From Aquificaceae bacterium (GTDB lineage: Bacteria > Aquificota > Aquificia > Aquificales > Aquificaceae): DNA of 10,463 bases. Shown piece after piece: positions 1 to 7,447 of the stretch. How positions within the stretch are numbered: position 1 is the first letter of the stretch; every line of letters starts with the position of its first letter. The notes under the pieces were generated by a model that ran no database searches, was not told the DNA's origin, and saw only the letters and a program-made list of their open reading frames with translations. Made by a program: the position numbers and the translations under genes. The stretch lies in assembly GCA_027014185.1 (NCBI GenBank), contig JALWEK010000122.1, forward strand, positions 1 to 10,463. The letters are read 5' to 3'.

Positions 1-1314
1 CGTTCGTTCTCACCACAGTGGTCAGGATGTTTATGTTCACCACCTTGCCGAATATAGTCTCTCCGCTCCTGCCTATCGCCCTGCCCGCACTACCCTCCAG
101 CTCCACAAGATCACCAACCTTTATGTCTTGCTCAACAAAAGTATGAAACCGCTCACGTAGTTGTTGAATATGGTCTGGAGTCCAAAGCCCAGGCCTATGC
201 CGAGCGCTCCCGCCAGGGGTACCAGAACTTTCCAGGTTATCCCAATGTGAACGAGGGCTATCACAACAGCTAGGAATATCCCAAGGTTAGAGGTGAGGGC
301 TCTAAAAGAACCGGCTTCTACCTCCATCCCCTTCCGGTAGAAGTAAAGGTACAGGGAGTTCTTGAGCAGATGGGTTAGGGCAAGGAGAAGCAAGAAGAGG
401 TATACGCTCTCCAAAAGAGACAGCAGCGATATCTTCACGAACTCCGTGTCTATGAGATGTACGCTGCTCAGCAGCCCCTTAACTGTCCCGAGGTCGAAGA
501 GCAGATCTATACCCCTGTAGAGTATGAAAATTGAAAGGAGACCCATGAACCTACGAAGGCTGGGTCTCAGGATCTGGGAGTCTGCTCCCAGATGTTTTTC
601 CAGATTCGAGACCAGGTAAACCTGGAAGAAGAAGTAGGCTATCAGGACACCCGTTAGGGCGGCAACCTTTATCACAAAGTCCTGAGATATCTTGACCGTA
701 CCGAGGACCCACGCAAGGATAACGGCAGCGTAGAGTAAGAGGAGAGCCGATGAAGCCCTTCTGAACACCCTCTTGAGGAACTCGTTCTCTATTGAGCTTA
801 TGGTCAGGGAGTAGAGCGAAGGCAGGAGGGAACTCAGCATGATGGCGGCGGAGAGCTTGAAGAGGAAGGAGTAAAACCCCTCCAGCTCCGCCATACCCCT
901 GGATATATCCTGGAGAAAGAGGGCGAGGGTGTTTACAAGAAGGGATACGTTGAAAACCCAGCTGGAGACGGAACCGAGGCTGATGAACTCACCCAGGAAC
1001 CTGAACAAGGTCCTCACGACGGCAAAGTAAAGGAAGACGAGGATTACCTCAAACACCTCTACGTTCAAGAACCTTGTATATAGGTATGACAGGGCCGCAT
1101 ACATGCCTAGCAAAGAGGCAAGCTCTGTGGAAAGCTGAAGTCTCTTCGAGCTTTTCTCCAAGAGCCTGCTTACGAGGAGCCTTACAGAGATGTAGGTAGA
1201 TACGAAGAGGAGCAATGCGGCCACCTCAGAGAGTGGGTTGTCCGTAATGCCGAGGATATAAGACTTTAGGAGCGCAGCGCTATCTCTGACGAGAGGGTAA
1301 AACCTCTCAACCAT
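1..1314 (-). CDS. MscS-family mechanosensitive channel, apparent frameshift, 3' end outside the window
   Basis: Predicted inner-membrane channel that opens under membrane tension to release solutes during osmotic downshock. The uninterrupted frame from ATG 1314 gives 397 residues with about ten hydrophobic segments. The last of these (about 368-393, GALGIGLGFGLQTIFNNY) is the Gly/Ala-rich pore helix (TM3) of MscS. That frame stops at 121-123 right after SGFILLL. The frame shifted by one base continues open from 133 to base 1 as EQDIKVGDLVELEGS and onward, which is exactly where the MscS beta domain should begin (family pattern: LLFExPIKVGD). One base, probably a G in TTGGAG, therefore appears lost near 133. 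This may be a real lesion or a sequencing error. The long N-terminal membrane region places it among the large MscS relatives rather than the three-helix E. coli MscS. The start is supported by AGGAAAAG 6 bp upstream. Family assignment is firm; integrity is uncertain. Confidence 0.85.
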
Positions 1315-1328
1315 CGATCTTTTCCTGT

Positions 1329-1334
1329 ATCATA
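1329..1334 (-). promoter_or_regulatory. Candidate -10 box of the mscS-like gene
   Basis: TATGAT on the minus strand lies 14 bp upstream of ATG 1314, in the 53-bp gap between divergent genes. A start about 7 bp downstream would give a very short leader that keeps little more than the AGGAAAAG motif. No convincing -35 was seen. Confidence 0.35.
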
Positions 1335-1341
1335 GTTCCGT

Positions 1342-1347
1342 TATATT
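1342..1347 (+). promoter_or_regulatory. Candidate -10 box of the 1368-2584 operon
   Basis: TATATT lies 20 bp upstream of ATG 1368. Transcription starting about 7 bp downstream would leave a leader of about 14 nt carrying the GGAGG Shine-Dalgarno core at 1357-1361, six bases before the ATG. No good -35 hexamer was seen at the usual spacing. Confidence 0.4.
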
Positions 1348-1367
1348 TTAATCTCTGGAGGAAGAGC

Positions 1368-2042
1368 ATGAAACTTCAAGCCCTGATAGAGTCCGAAGAT
1401 AGAATAGAGGACGTCCCCTCCTTCTTAAGGGAGAAATACCCGGAAAAGTACGCATTACTGGAGAACTGGGAAGAGCTAAATCCTTCCCTTGAGGTCCAGG
1501 AGCTGGGAGGCGGGAGGTACCTAATCTTTTTAGATGTGCCGGAGGAAGAGTTCGATAAGCTGACCGGTATATTCCCCTCTAAGGAAGAGGCTATGGGGGC
1601 CTTCCTTACCACGGCTATGGAGGCGGGATGGGAGGAGGTCCCGAGCTCCTATGTAATATATCACGCGGACTTCGATGGCGATAAGCTTATAGCGGCCATC
1701 AAGACCGAGGAGGGGGTCTCCAAGTACGACCAGCTTCATCTCGAGGAGATGATAAGGAAGATGCTCAGATACCCGAGGGTGGTCGTCTATTCAAGCGATG
1801 TCCTAACCTACATAAAGGATATATACCCGGAGGTGGATTCCAAGGCGTACGTTATATCGAGGGAGATAGCGAGGGAGAAGGGAAGGGCTCCCGATCTCGA
1901 AGACCTCGGCAAGATATACGGCATAGACACATCTACCCTCGAGGGTAAGCTCCAGCTCCTTGAGGAGCTGATAAAGAATCCCGTAAAGCTACCGGACGGA
2001 GAGGTTCAGATAAGACCTTACTACTATCCCCTGGAGACATGA
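1368..2042 (+). CDS. Unrecognised 224-aa protein, possibly a degenerate DnaQ-like fold
   Basis: Family not recognised. The protein is acidic and soluble, with no signal peptide or membrane segment. GGAGG at 1357-1361 and a well-placed ATG support the start. Its order of elements loosely recalls DnaQ/RNase H-like exonucleases: a strand ending FLDVPEEE (54-61, compare FLDxETTG), a strand-helix VVVYSSDVLTYI (138-149), then a helix pair ending EDLGKIYGI (178-186, compare the LexLaxxygI that follows exonuclease motif II). The Asp/Glu pairs and the His of an active exonuclease are not evident, so if the fold is right the protein is probably not a canonical nuclease. The stop overlaps the rlpA-like ATG (ATGA), so the two genes are almost certainly co-translated. 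It could equally be a lineage-specific protein of unrelated fold. The coding call is firm; the fold is a weak inference. Confidence 0.85.
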   Translation: MKLQALIESEDRIEDVPSFLREKYPEKYALLENWEELNPSLEVQELGGGRYLIFLDVPEEEFDKLTGIFPSKEEAMGAFLTTAMEAGWEEVPSSYVIYHADFDGDKLIAAIKTEEGVSKYDQLHLEEMIRKMLRYPRVVVYSSDVLTYIKDIYPEVDSKAYVISREIAREKGRAPDLEDLGKIYGIDTSTLEGKLQLLEELIKNPVKLPDGEVQIRPYYYPLET

Positions 2043-2584
2043 GAGGAATTGCTCTCCTGCTGCTGCTTGCGAGCCTGGTCTTCTCAAGCGAGAGAATGAG
2101 CCTGGACCTTAGCTTCAAGAAAAAGAAGGGCCTGAGCGAGGTAAAAGAGTTCAGGGAGATGGTGAGAGAGCTCCTCATGGAAGACTTCGTAGAGGTTGCC
2201 CCCGGTATAAAGGTCAAGAAGGGATGCAGGATCGAGAAAGGGGTAGCCTCCTGGTATGGAGGTAGGTTCCACGGTAGAAAGACGGCAAACGGAGAGATAT
2301 ACAACCTGTTCAAGTTCACAGCAGCCTCAAGGACGCTGCCCCTGGGGACTTACGTCCTGGTTAGGAACGAGGAGAACGGGAAGGTCATAACGGTGAGGAT
2401 AAACGACAGGGGCCCCTACGTGGACGGCAGAATCATAGACCTATCCCAGGCCGCAGCCTACAAGCTGGGTATGATGAGGGATGGCGTGGCGATGGTGCAG
2501 GTCATCCCCCTTAGGTGCCTCTCCCCTGAGTCCCTCTCGAGGTTCTACGACGAGATAATCCTCGACATAGCCAATACTTACTAG
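2039..2584 (+). CDS. rlpA: RlpA-like exported double-psi beta-barrel protein
   Basis: Septal-ring/rare-lipoprotein-A family. Characterised members are periplasmic lytic transglycosylases acting on peptidoglycan lacking stem peptides, or dividing-cell proteins. Residues 1-17 form a signal peptide (MRGIALLLLLASLVFSS) with no lipobox Cys, so this is not a classical lipoprotein. The barrel spans about 66-157 with the family hallmarks ASWYGGRFHGR (70-80), TANGEIYN (82-89), LPLGTYVLV (100-108), IxDRGPY-like INDRGPY (121-127) and DLSxAAA (134-140). There is no SPOR domain; the protein ends about 25 residues after the barrel. Compared with the usual NGExYD...TAAHxTLP, the Asp is Asn89 and the His is Ser97, while Glu86 is kept. 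These correspond, from memory, to catalytic positions in P. aeruginosa RlpA. The start overlaps the upstream stop, and the signal peptide begins at this Met. It converges on the 2581-3087 gene with a 4-bp overlap. Confidence 0.9.
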   Translation: MRGIALLLLLASLVFSSERMSLDLSFKKKKGLSEVKEFREMVRELLMEDFVEVAPGIKVKKGCRIEKGVASWYGGRFHGRKTANGEIYNLFKFTAASRTLPLGTYVLVRNEENGKVITVRINDRGPYVDGRIIDLSQAAAYKLGMMRDGVAMVQVIPLRCLSPESLSRFYDEIILDIANTY

Positions 2585-3087
2585 GTGGAGCTCAGGAACT
2601 TGAACCTTAGGTCCTTTATCCGTCCCAGGTTGTTCAGGACGAGGTCCTCCAAGTATGGGTTGAAAGAGATCACGACCACATCCTTACCGAAGCCCGTCTC
2701 CTCGAGGGTATCCCTCGCAGTGTTGAGGAACTCCCTCAGTACGTCGTCCTCCTCTATCTCAAAGGGTGCACCCAGGAAGTGATGGCTCATTCCGAGGTAG
2801 CTACCCGGCTTCATCCTAACCATCAGTCTTATAGGGTTCAGGGTGTCTATCAGCTTCTGAGTGTCGTACGAGTACTGGAGACCGAACATCAGCATCGCAT
2901 CGGTTATTATGTACCTGGAGGAGAGAGATATGAACTGCCTGAAACCGCTCTCCTTGAAGTCGAGCTTCAGGTTGTCCCTCGAGGTCTCTACCCAGTGGGG
3001 GTGGGGTTTGGATATGAGCCAGAAGACCTTGTCCGGGGAGAAGCTCTCTCCTTCCATCTCCCCCCACATCATTAGGAGATCGGCCAT
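2581..3087 (-). CDS. Unrecognised 168-aa protein
   Basis: Family not recognised. Soluble, with no signal peptide or membrane helix. Notable stretches are WLISKPHPHWVE (23-34), a central region with several Met and aromatic residues (SSRYIITDAMLMFGLQYSY), and KPGSYLGMSHHFLGAPFEIEEDD in its C-terminal half. This is followed by a probable alpha/beta end (DVVVISFNPYLEDLVLNNL). His and Asp are frequent, but no recognised catalytic motif could be assigned. The frame is open across the whole interval, codon use (ATA, AGG) matches the neighbours, and the gene ends tail-to-tail with the RlpA-like gene. The start chosen is ATG 3087: it has no Shine-Dalgarno sequence but sits 6 bp after a TATTAT hexamer, as expected for a leaderless mRNA. 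Internal Met6 or Met7 are alternatives. Confidence 0.75.
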   Translation of the reverse strand: MADLLMMWGEMEGESFSPDKVFWLISKPHPHWVETSRDNLKLDFKESGFRQFISLSSRYIITDAMLMFGLQYSYDTQKLIDTLNPIRLMVRMKPGSYLGMSHHFLGAPFEIEEDDVLREFLNTARDTLEETGFGKDVVVISFNPYLEDLVLNNLGRIKDLRFKFLSST

Positions 3088-4589
<1,502 letters not shown>

Positions 4590-4703
4590 CCTTCCTCTTC
4601 AGAACAAGCCAAAGTACCGTGGCTTCCAGCTCGTACGCTCTCATGTCTATATAGATCGCTACCAGATCCAGGATGTTAAGTGAAAGTTACCTAAAATATT
4701 CCC
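4590..4703. other. 114-bp intergenic region, the longest gap in the window
   Basis: No supported gene lies here. It contains a weak hairpin (AAGCCA 4606-4611 with TGGCTT 4620-4625, 8-nt loop, no T-tract) that could help end metG transcription, and at its right end the candidate -10 box of the nuclease gene. The minus strand stays open across most of it but has no convincing start. Confidence 0.4.
4692..4697 (+). promoter_or_regulatory. Candidate -10 box of the nuclease-siroheme synthase operon
   Basis: TAAAAT ends six bases before ATG 4704, and no Shine-Dalgarno sequence lies between them. A transcript starting at the usual distance would begin at or next to the ATG. No clear -35 hexamer was found. 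Confidence 0.4.
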
Positions 4704-5291
4704 ATGCGCAGGAAAACCCCTAAGGGCTGGAAAGCCTTCTCTTACCTACTCGTCCTGCTCGTGCTTTACATCTTCTACCAGCTGATAGGTGAGCAGTTCA
4801 GGGAGCTGAGCGGCTCTAAGGTGGCCGAGGCCTCGGAGAAGAGGGTCCCATGCAGGGTAGTAAAGGTGTACGACGGGGACACTTTCAAGTGCAGGCTAGA
4901 GAGCGGCGAGGAGGTGAAGGTGAGGCTTATCGGTATAGACACACCGGAGAGCAGAAGAAACAGAAAGGCCTACAGGGATGCCGAGAAAAGCGGAAAGTCC
5001 GTTGAGGAGATAGTGAGACTGGGCAAGATGGCCTCGGAGTTCACTAAGAGGCTCATCCCCCCTGGGACGGTGGTCTATCTGGAGACGGACGTTCAGCTTC
5101 ACGACAGGTACGGAAGACTTCTGGCGTACGTGTACCTTCCAGACGGCAGGATGCTGAACGAGGTTCTGGTTGAGGAGGGGTACGCCACCGTTTATACGTT
5201 TCCACCCAACGTGAAGTACGCAGAGAGGTTCGTGGAACTTCAGAGGAAAGCCATGATGGAGAGAAGGGGGCTCTGGAGGGAGGGGCTCTGA
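4704..5291 (+). CDS. Membrane-anchored thermonuclease (SNase family)
   Basis: Staphylococcal-nuclease-fold enzyme, a calcium-dependent DNA/RNA phosphodiesterase in its characterised relatives. A basic N-terminus (MRRKTPKGWK) followed by one hydrophobic helix (about 12-28) and no obvious cleavage site suggests a signal anchor with the catalytic domain outside the inner membrane. The SNase domain spans about 48-192. Its key residues align with S. aureus nuclease: VYDGDTF with D59 (Asp21), R74 (Arg35), IDTPE with D79, T80 and E82 (Asp40, Thr41, Glu43), and DRYGR with R138 (Arg87). All catalytic and metal ligands are present, so it should be active. LNEVLVEEGYA and a C-terminal RRGLW are also family hallmarks. 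The stop overlaps the next ATG (TGATG), so it is translationally coupled to siroheme synthase, although no functional link between the two is obvious. Likely roles are nucleotide scavenging or turnover of extracellular DNA. Confidence 0.93.
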   Translation: MRRKTPKGWKAFSYLLVLLVLYIFYQLIGEQFRELSGSKVAEASEKRVPCRVVKVYDGDTFKCRLESGEEVKVRLIGIDTPESRRNRKAYRDAEKSGKSVEEIVRLGKMASEFTKRLIPPGTVVYLETDVQLHDRYGRLLAYVYLPDGRMLNEVLVEEGYATVYTFPPNVKYAERFVELQRKAMMERRGLWREGL

Positions 5292-5851
5292 TGCCTCTCT
5301 TCCCGGCCTTTATAGATCTATCCCGCAAAAAGGTTCTCGTTGTCGGTGGCGGGAGGGTGGCAACTAGGAAGGTGGAGAACCTGCTCAAGTTTACCAAGAA
5401 CATAAAGATCGTCGCTCCTAAGGTGAGGAAAGAGCTGATGGACATCGTGAGGAGAGAGGGTCTCGAGCTGAGAAGAAGGCACTTCAGGTCCTCGGATCTC
5501 AAAGATGTGGACGTGGTTATAGTGGCGGTGGACAAGGTTGGTCTTCAGAAGAGGATCTTCAGCATGTGCGAGAAGAGAGGGATCCTCTGCAACTCGGTGG
5601 ACTCCCCCCAGCTGTGCAACTTTATATTCCCCTCCCTGGTAGTTAGGGGAGATGTAACGGTGGGCATAAGTACGGGAGGCAGGGCCCCAGCGCTATCGAA
5701 GAGATTGAGGGAACTCGTAGAGAGCTGTCTTCCGAAGGAGCTAGACAGGATCCTAGAGGAGGTGGCGAAGGAAAGGGAGAGGCTACCGAAAGGGGAGGAG
5801 AGGCAGAGGTACATATCAGACCTGGTTGATAGGCTGATACCCCTGGATTAG
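5291..5851 (+). CDS. cysG: Siroheme synthase: precorrin-2 dehydrogenase / sirohydrochlorin ferrochelatase (Met8p/SirC type)
   Basis: NAD-dependent oxidation of precorrin-2 to sirohydrochlorin, and possibly iron insertion to give siroheme, the cofactor of assimilatory sulfite and nitrite reductases. The protein corresponds to the N-terminal CysG domain alone (186 aa) without the SAM-dependent uroporphyrinogen methyltransferase, as in SirC and Met8p. An N-terminal Rossmann motif VLVVGGGRVATRKV (15-28) binds NAD. NSVDSPQLCNFIFPS (101-115) carries Asp104, the family's general catalytic Asp, and VGISTGGRAPALSKRLR (124-140) is the dimerisation and active-site segment, including the serine at 127. 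The GGAGGGG Shine-Dalgarno sequence just upstream lies inside the nuclease gene. Whether this member also acts as ferrochelatase cannot be read from the sequence. The gene symbol refers to the domain; sirC would be equally apt. Confidence 0.92.
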   Translation: MPLFPAFIDLSRKKVLVVGGGRVATRKVENLLKFTKNIKIVAPKVRKELMDIVRREGLELRRRHFRSSDLKDVDVVIVAVDKVGLQKRIFSMCEKRGILCNSVDSPQLCNFIFPSLVVRGDVTVGISTGGRAPALSKRLRELVESCLPKELDRILEEVAKERERLPKGEERQRYISDLVDRLIPLD

Positions 5852-5861
5852 ACCGTATATT
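5834..5861 (+). promoter_or_regulatory. Candidate promoter of the tandem HxlR-like regulator
   Basis: TATATT at 5856-5861 ends six bases before ATG 5868, with no Shine-Dalgarno sequence. A weak -35 match, CTGATA at 5834-5839, lies 16 bp upstream, inside the end of the siroheme synthase gene. This suggests separate transcription of the regulator, probably as a leaderless mRNA. Confidence 0.45.
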
Positions 5862-5867
5862 TAAACT

Positions 5868-6410
5868 ATGGAAGGTAGGAGCCTCCTTTCCTGCAAGTGG
5901 GCTCTCCAGATAGTTCTAAACCTGGTGGATGGAGAGAGAAGGCCCTCCCAGCTGCTCAGGTCTATAAAAGGTGTTAGGGAGAGGGTCCTCTACGACAGAC
6001 TCTCAAGACTCCTGAAGGGAGGGCTTCTGGGGAGGTGGTCAAAGGAAGGGTATCCAAAGGAAACTTACTATTACCTGAAGGATCCAGATGAGTTCAGGCT
6101 TATAAAGGAGTGGATCTCGGAGCTGGACTTCTCGGTGGATGATATCGTGAAGATCTTCTCCTGCAAGTGGACGATGAGGGTTATGGAAAGCCTCAGAGAG
6201 CCCAAGAGCCCCTCACAGCTCAAGGCGGATCTAAACGGCATATCCGACAAGATATTGCAGGACAGGCTCTCCAAGCTCCAGAGGCTAGGCCTCGTCCGGA
6301 GGGAAGTCCTCCCCTCAAAACCCGTAAGGGTCCTTTACTCCCTCAGCGATGAAGGTGTTAAGCTACTCCCTACACTTCTGAACATGGAGAGCTTCATACT
6401 CCGCAGGTAA
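5868..6410 (+). CDS. Tandem-duplicated HxlR-like winged-helix transcriptional regulator
   Basis: Two HxlR/DUF24-type winged helices in a single 180-aa chain. Domain 1 (about 5-71) runs from SCKWALQIVLNLVDG through PSQLLRSIKG, LYDRLSRLLKGGLLGR and a YYYL wing. Domain 2 (about 94-170) repeats the order: SCKWTMRVMESL, PSQLKADLNGIS, LQDRLSKLQRLGLVRR, then a wing with VLYSLSDEG. Family members usually have one domain and bind DNA as dimers, so this chain could act as a single-chain pseudo-dimer (inference). Each domain has a Cys directly before the KW signature (Cys9, Cys99). Several family members (YodB, HypR) sense quinones, aldehydes or disulfide stress through an N-terminal Cys, but at a different position. 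The gene starts 16 bp after siroheme synthase behind its own -10 box and converges on the P460 gene with a 2-bp gap. Confidence 0.85.
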   Translation: MEGRSLLSCKWALQIVLNLVDGERRPSQLLRSIKGVRERVLYDRLSRLLKGGLLGRWSKEGYPKETYYYLKDPDEFRLIKEWISELDFSVDDIVKIFSCKWTMRVMESLREPKSPSQLKADLNGISDKILQDRLSKLQRLGLVRREVLPSKPVRVLYSLSDEGVKLLPTLLNMESFILRR

Positions 6411-6412
6411 GA

Positions 6413-6904
6413 TCACCTCGTCCAAACGGAGAATACAAAGTCCCTTTCCCTGACCTGCGAGTGGCAGGAATGACAGTCTCTCGCCATGTCCTTTACCAAG
6501 CTCTTCCCTTTGGAGTCGTACGCGTAGTAGCCCCACCCGTTCGTCTCCTTGTACTTGCTGCTGTCCTTGACCATAAAGGCAACTAGTCTCTTAGCTCCCT
6601 CCACGTAAGCCGTGTTCCCGTCCACACTTTTATGCTCGTAGAAGACTATAGCCACCACGGTTCCGTCCGGGAATTTCCTCCTTCCCTCCTTCTTTATGGC
6701 CCGTAATCCTCTGTCGTTCACGTAAACGTGGTGTACTCCCCAGAAGGGATCGTAGAGCGGATGGCGCTTATCGAAGATGACCATGCTCTTTACGTGGTTC
6801 CAGCCCCTGAACTCATCCTCCGGCACCCTGAAATCACCTGAGACAGCAAAGGCTAGAAGTAAAGCCCCCATAGAGAAGCCTCCCGACAGGATAATCCTCT
6901 TCAT
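6413..6904 (-). CDS. Exported cytochrome P460-family c-type cytochrome
   Basis: Periplasmic mono-heme protein of the cytochrome P460 / cytochrome c'-beta family. Characterised members oxidise hydroxylamine or bind NO. An N-terminal signal peptide (about 1-22: MKRII, then a hydrophobic core and AFAVSG) is followed by W35-HVKSMVIFDKRHP, HHVYVNDRGL (58-67), KFPDGTVV (77-84) and RLVAFMVKDSSKY. The C-terminal heme site CHSCH is at 144-148, within VKDMARDCHSCH and followed by DFVFS. All are typical of the family, and length (163 aa) is normal. The Lys-heme cross-link that separates P460 from c'-beta cannot be assigned from sequence alone. The start is firm: AGGAGGTG (6909-6916) lies four bases before the ATG, and a TTGACA -35 candidate is upstream. 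It converges with the two-domain regulator and diverges from the DUF501 gene. Confidence 0.88.
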   Translation of the reverse strand: MKRIILSGGFSMGALLLAFAVSGDFRVPEDEFRGWNHVKSMVIFDKRHPLYDPFWGVHHVYVNDRGLRAIKKEGRRKFPDGTVVAIVFYEHKSVDGNTAYVEGAKRLVAFMVKDSSKYKETNGWGYYAYDSKGKSLVKDMARDCHSCHSQVRERDFVFSVWTR

Positions 6905-6925
6905 GGCTCACCTCCTAAAAAGGGA

Positions 6926-6952
6926 ATTTTGTAAGTCTTTGATAAATGTCAA
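6926..6952 (-). promoter_or_regulatory. Candidate promoter of the cytochrome P460 gene
   Basis: On the minus strand a perfect TTGACA (6952-6947) is followed, after 15 bp, by CAAAAT (6931-6926). The transcript would carry a short leader with the strong AGGAGGTG Shine-Dalgarno sequence. The -35 is convincing; the -10 and its spacing are only fair. Confidence 0.5.
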
Positions 6953-6955
6953 TTT

Positions 6956-6990
6956 CTGAAAACAAGGTAAGTGGCTTACCGACTTTTCAG
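6956..6990. promoter_or_regulatory. 35-bp interrupted palindrome, candidate operator between divergent promoters
   Basis: Outer arms CTGAAAA (6956-6962) and TTTTCAG (6984-6990) and inner arms GGTAAG (6966-6971) and CTTACC (6975-6980) are perfect inverted repeats about a TGG centre. Thirteen of 16 symmetric positions pair. It lies immediately upstream of the P460 -35 on one side and of the DUF501 -10 on the other, as expected for a shared operator. The A-rich left and T-rich right flanks also resemble a bidirectional terminator, but no gene ends here. Confidence 0.6.
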
Positions 6991-6993
6991 GTG

Positions 6994-6999
6994 TATATT
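6994..6999 (+). promoter_or_regulatory. Candidate -10 box of the DUF501 gene
   Basis: TATATT ends seven bases before ATG 7007, with no Shine-Dalgarno sequence between. This favours ATG 7007 over the upstream in-frame GTG 6971, which would lie within the palindrome and upstream of the promoter. Confidence 0.5.
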
Positions 7000-7006
7000 A
7001 AGCCCC

Positions 7007-7447
7007 ATGGTAGAGGTGGTCGAAAATCCCATAGTGGTCTACGAAAACGGTATATACAGGCCGGAGCCCACAAGGTTCTGGATACTGGACAAGAAGGTGA
7101 GGGGAGATATATCAAGGCTCGAGGCTGAAGGATGGATAAGGAGGTTTTCGGAGGAGATAACGGCCGATCAGGAGCTCTTTGATTTCTTCGTGAAGCTGCA
7201 CGAGAGGGAGGTGGAGGTTAGAAGGAAGATCCTCGAGGAGAGGTTCCCGGAGGTGTACAGGGGGGGAGGAAAGTGGGATCTCGTGTGTAAGAGGGTGCTC
7301 CTCGATCCTGAGATAGGCATAGGCGGGATAAGGAGGTTCAGGAGCAGGCCCTTCAAGGTCAGATGCCTACACCTATGGACGGCCTATCACCTGGGGGATG
7401 AGAGGTTCAGGAACCCCATAGGGGAGTTCGTTCTGTCTAAGCTGTGA
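7007..7447 (+). CDS. DUF501 family protein
   Basis: Conserved bacterial protein of unknown function. Family hallmarks are visible in order: a short N-terminal segment ENPIVVYENG, PTRFWILDK (21-29, compare PTLYWLTCP), ISRLEAEGWI (35-44), a helical middle (55-80), GIGGIRR (104-110) and the C-terminal VRCLHLWTAYHL...NPIGEFV (118-142, compare VKCLHAHxAHxLA...NPVG). The conserved Cys120-Leu-His122 may bind a metal or act in catalysis, but this is not established. Length (146 aa) is normal for the family. The start chosen is ATG 7007, just after a TATATT box; an in-frame GTG at 6971 would add 12 residues that do not look like family sequence. It is divergent from the P460 gene and overlaps the end of trmI by 11 bp tail-to-tail. 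Confidence 0.85.
   Translation: MVEVVENPIVVYENGIYRPEPTRFWILDKKVRGDISRLEAEGWIRRFSEEITADQELFDFFVKLHEREVEVRRKILEERFPEVYRGGGKWDLVCKRVLLDPEIGIGGIRRFRSRPFKVRCLHLWTAYHLGDERFRNPIGEFVLSKL

Noticed and set aside
4606..4625. Hairpin AAGCCA/TGGCTT as an intrinsic terminator of metG
   Set aside because: Only six base pairs, an 8-nt loop and no following T-tract.
6956..6990. Bidirectional intrinsic terminator
   Set aside because: Flanking A and T runs fit, but both neighbouring genes start rather than end here, so an operator is the better reading.
6971..7006. Upstream GTG start for the DUF501 gene, adding 12 residues
   Set aside because: It lies inside the palindrome and upstream of the TATATT box, has no Shine-Dalgarno sequence, and the added residues do not resemble the family N-terminus.
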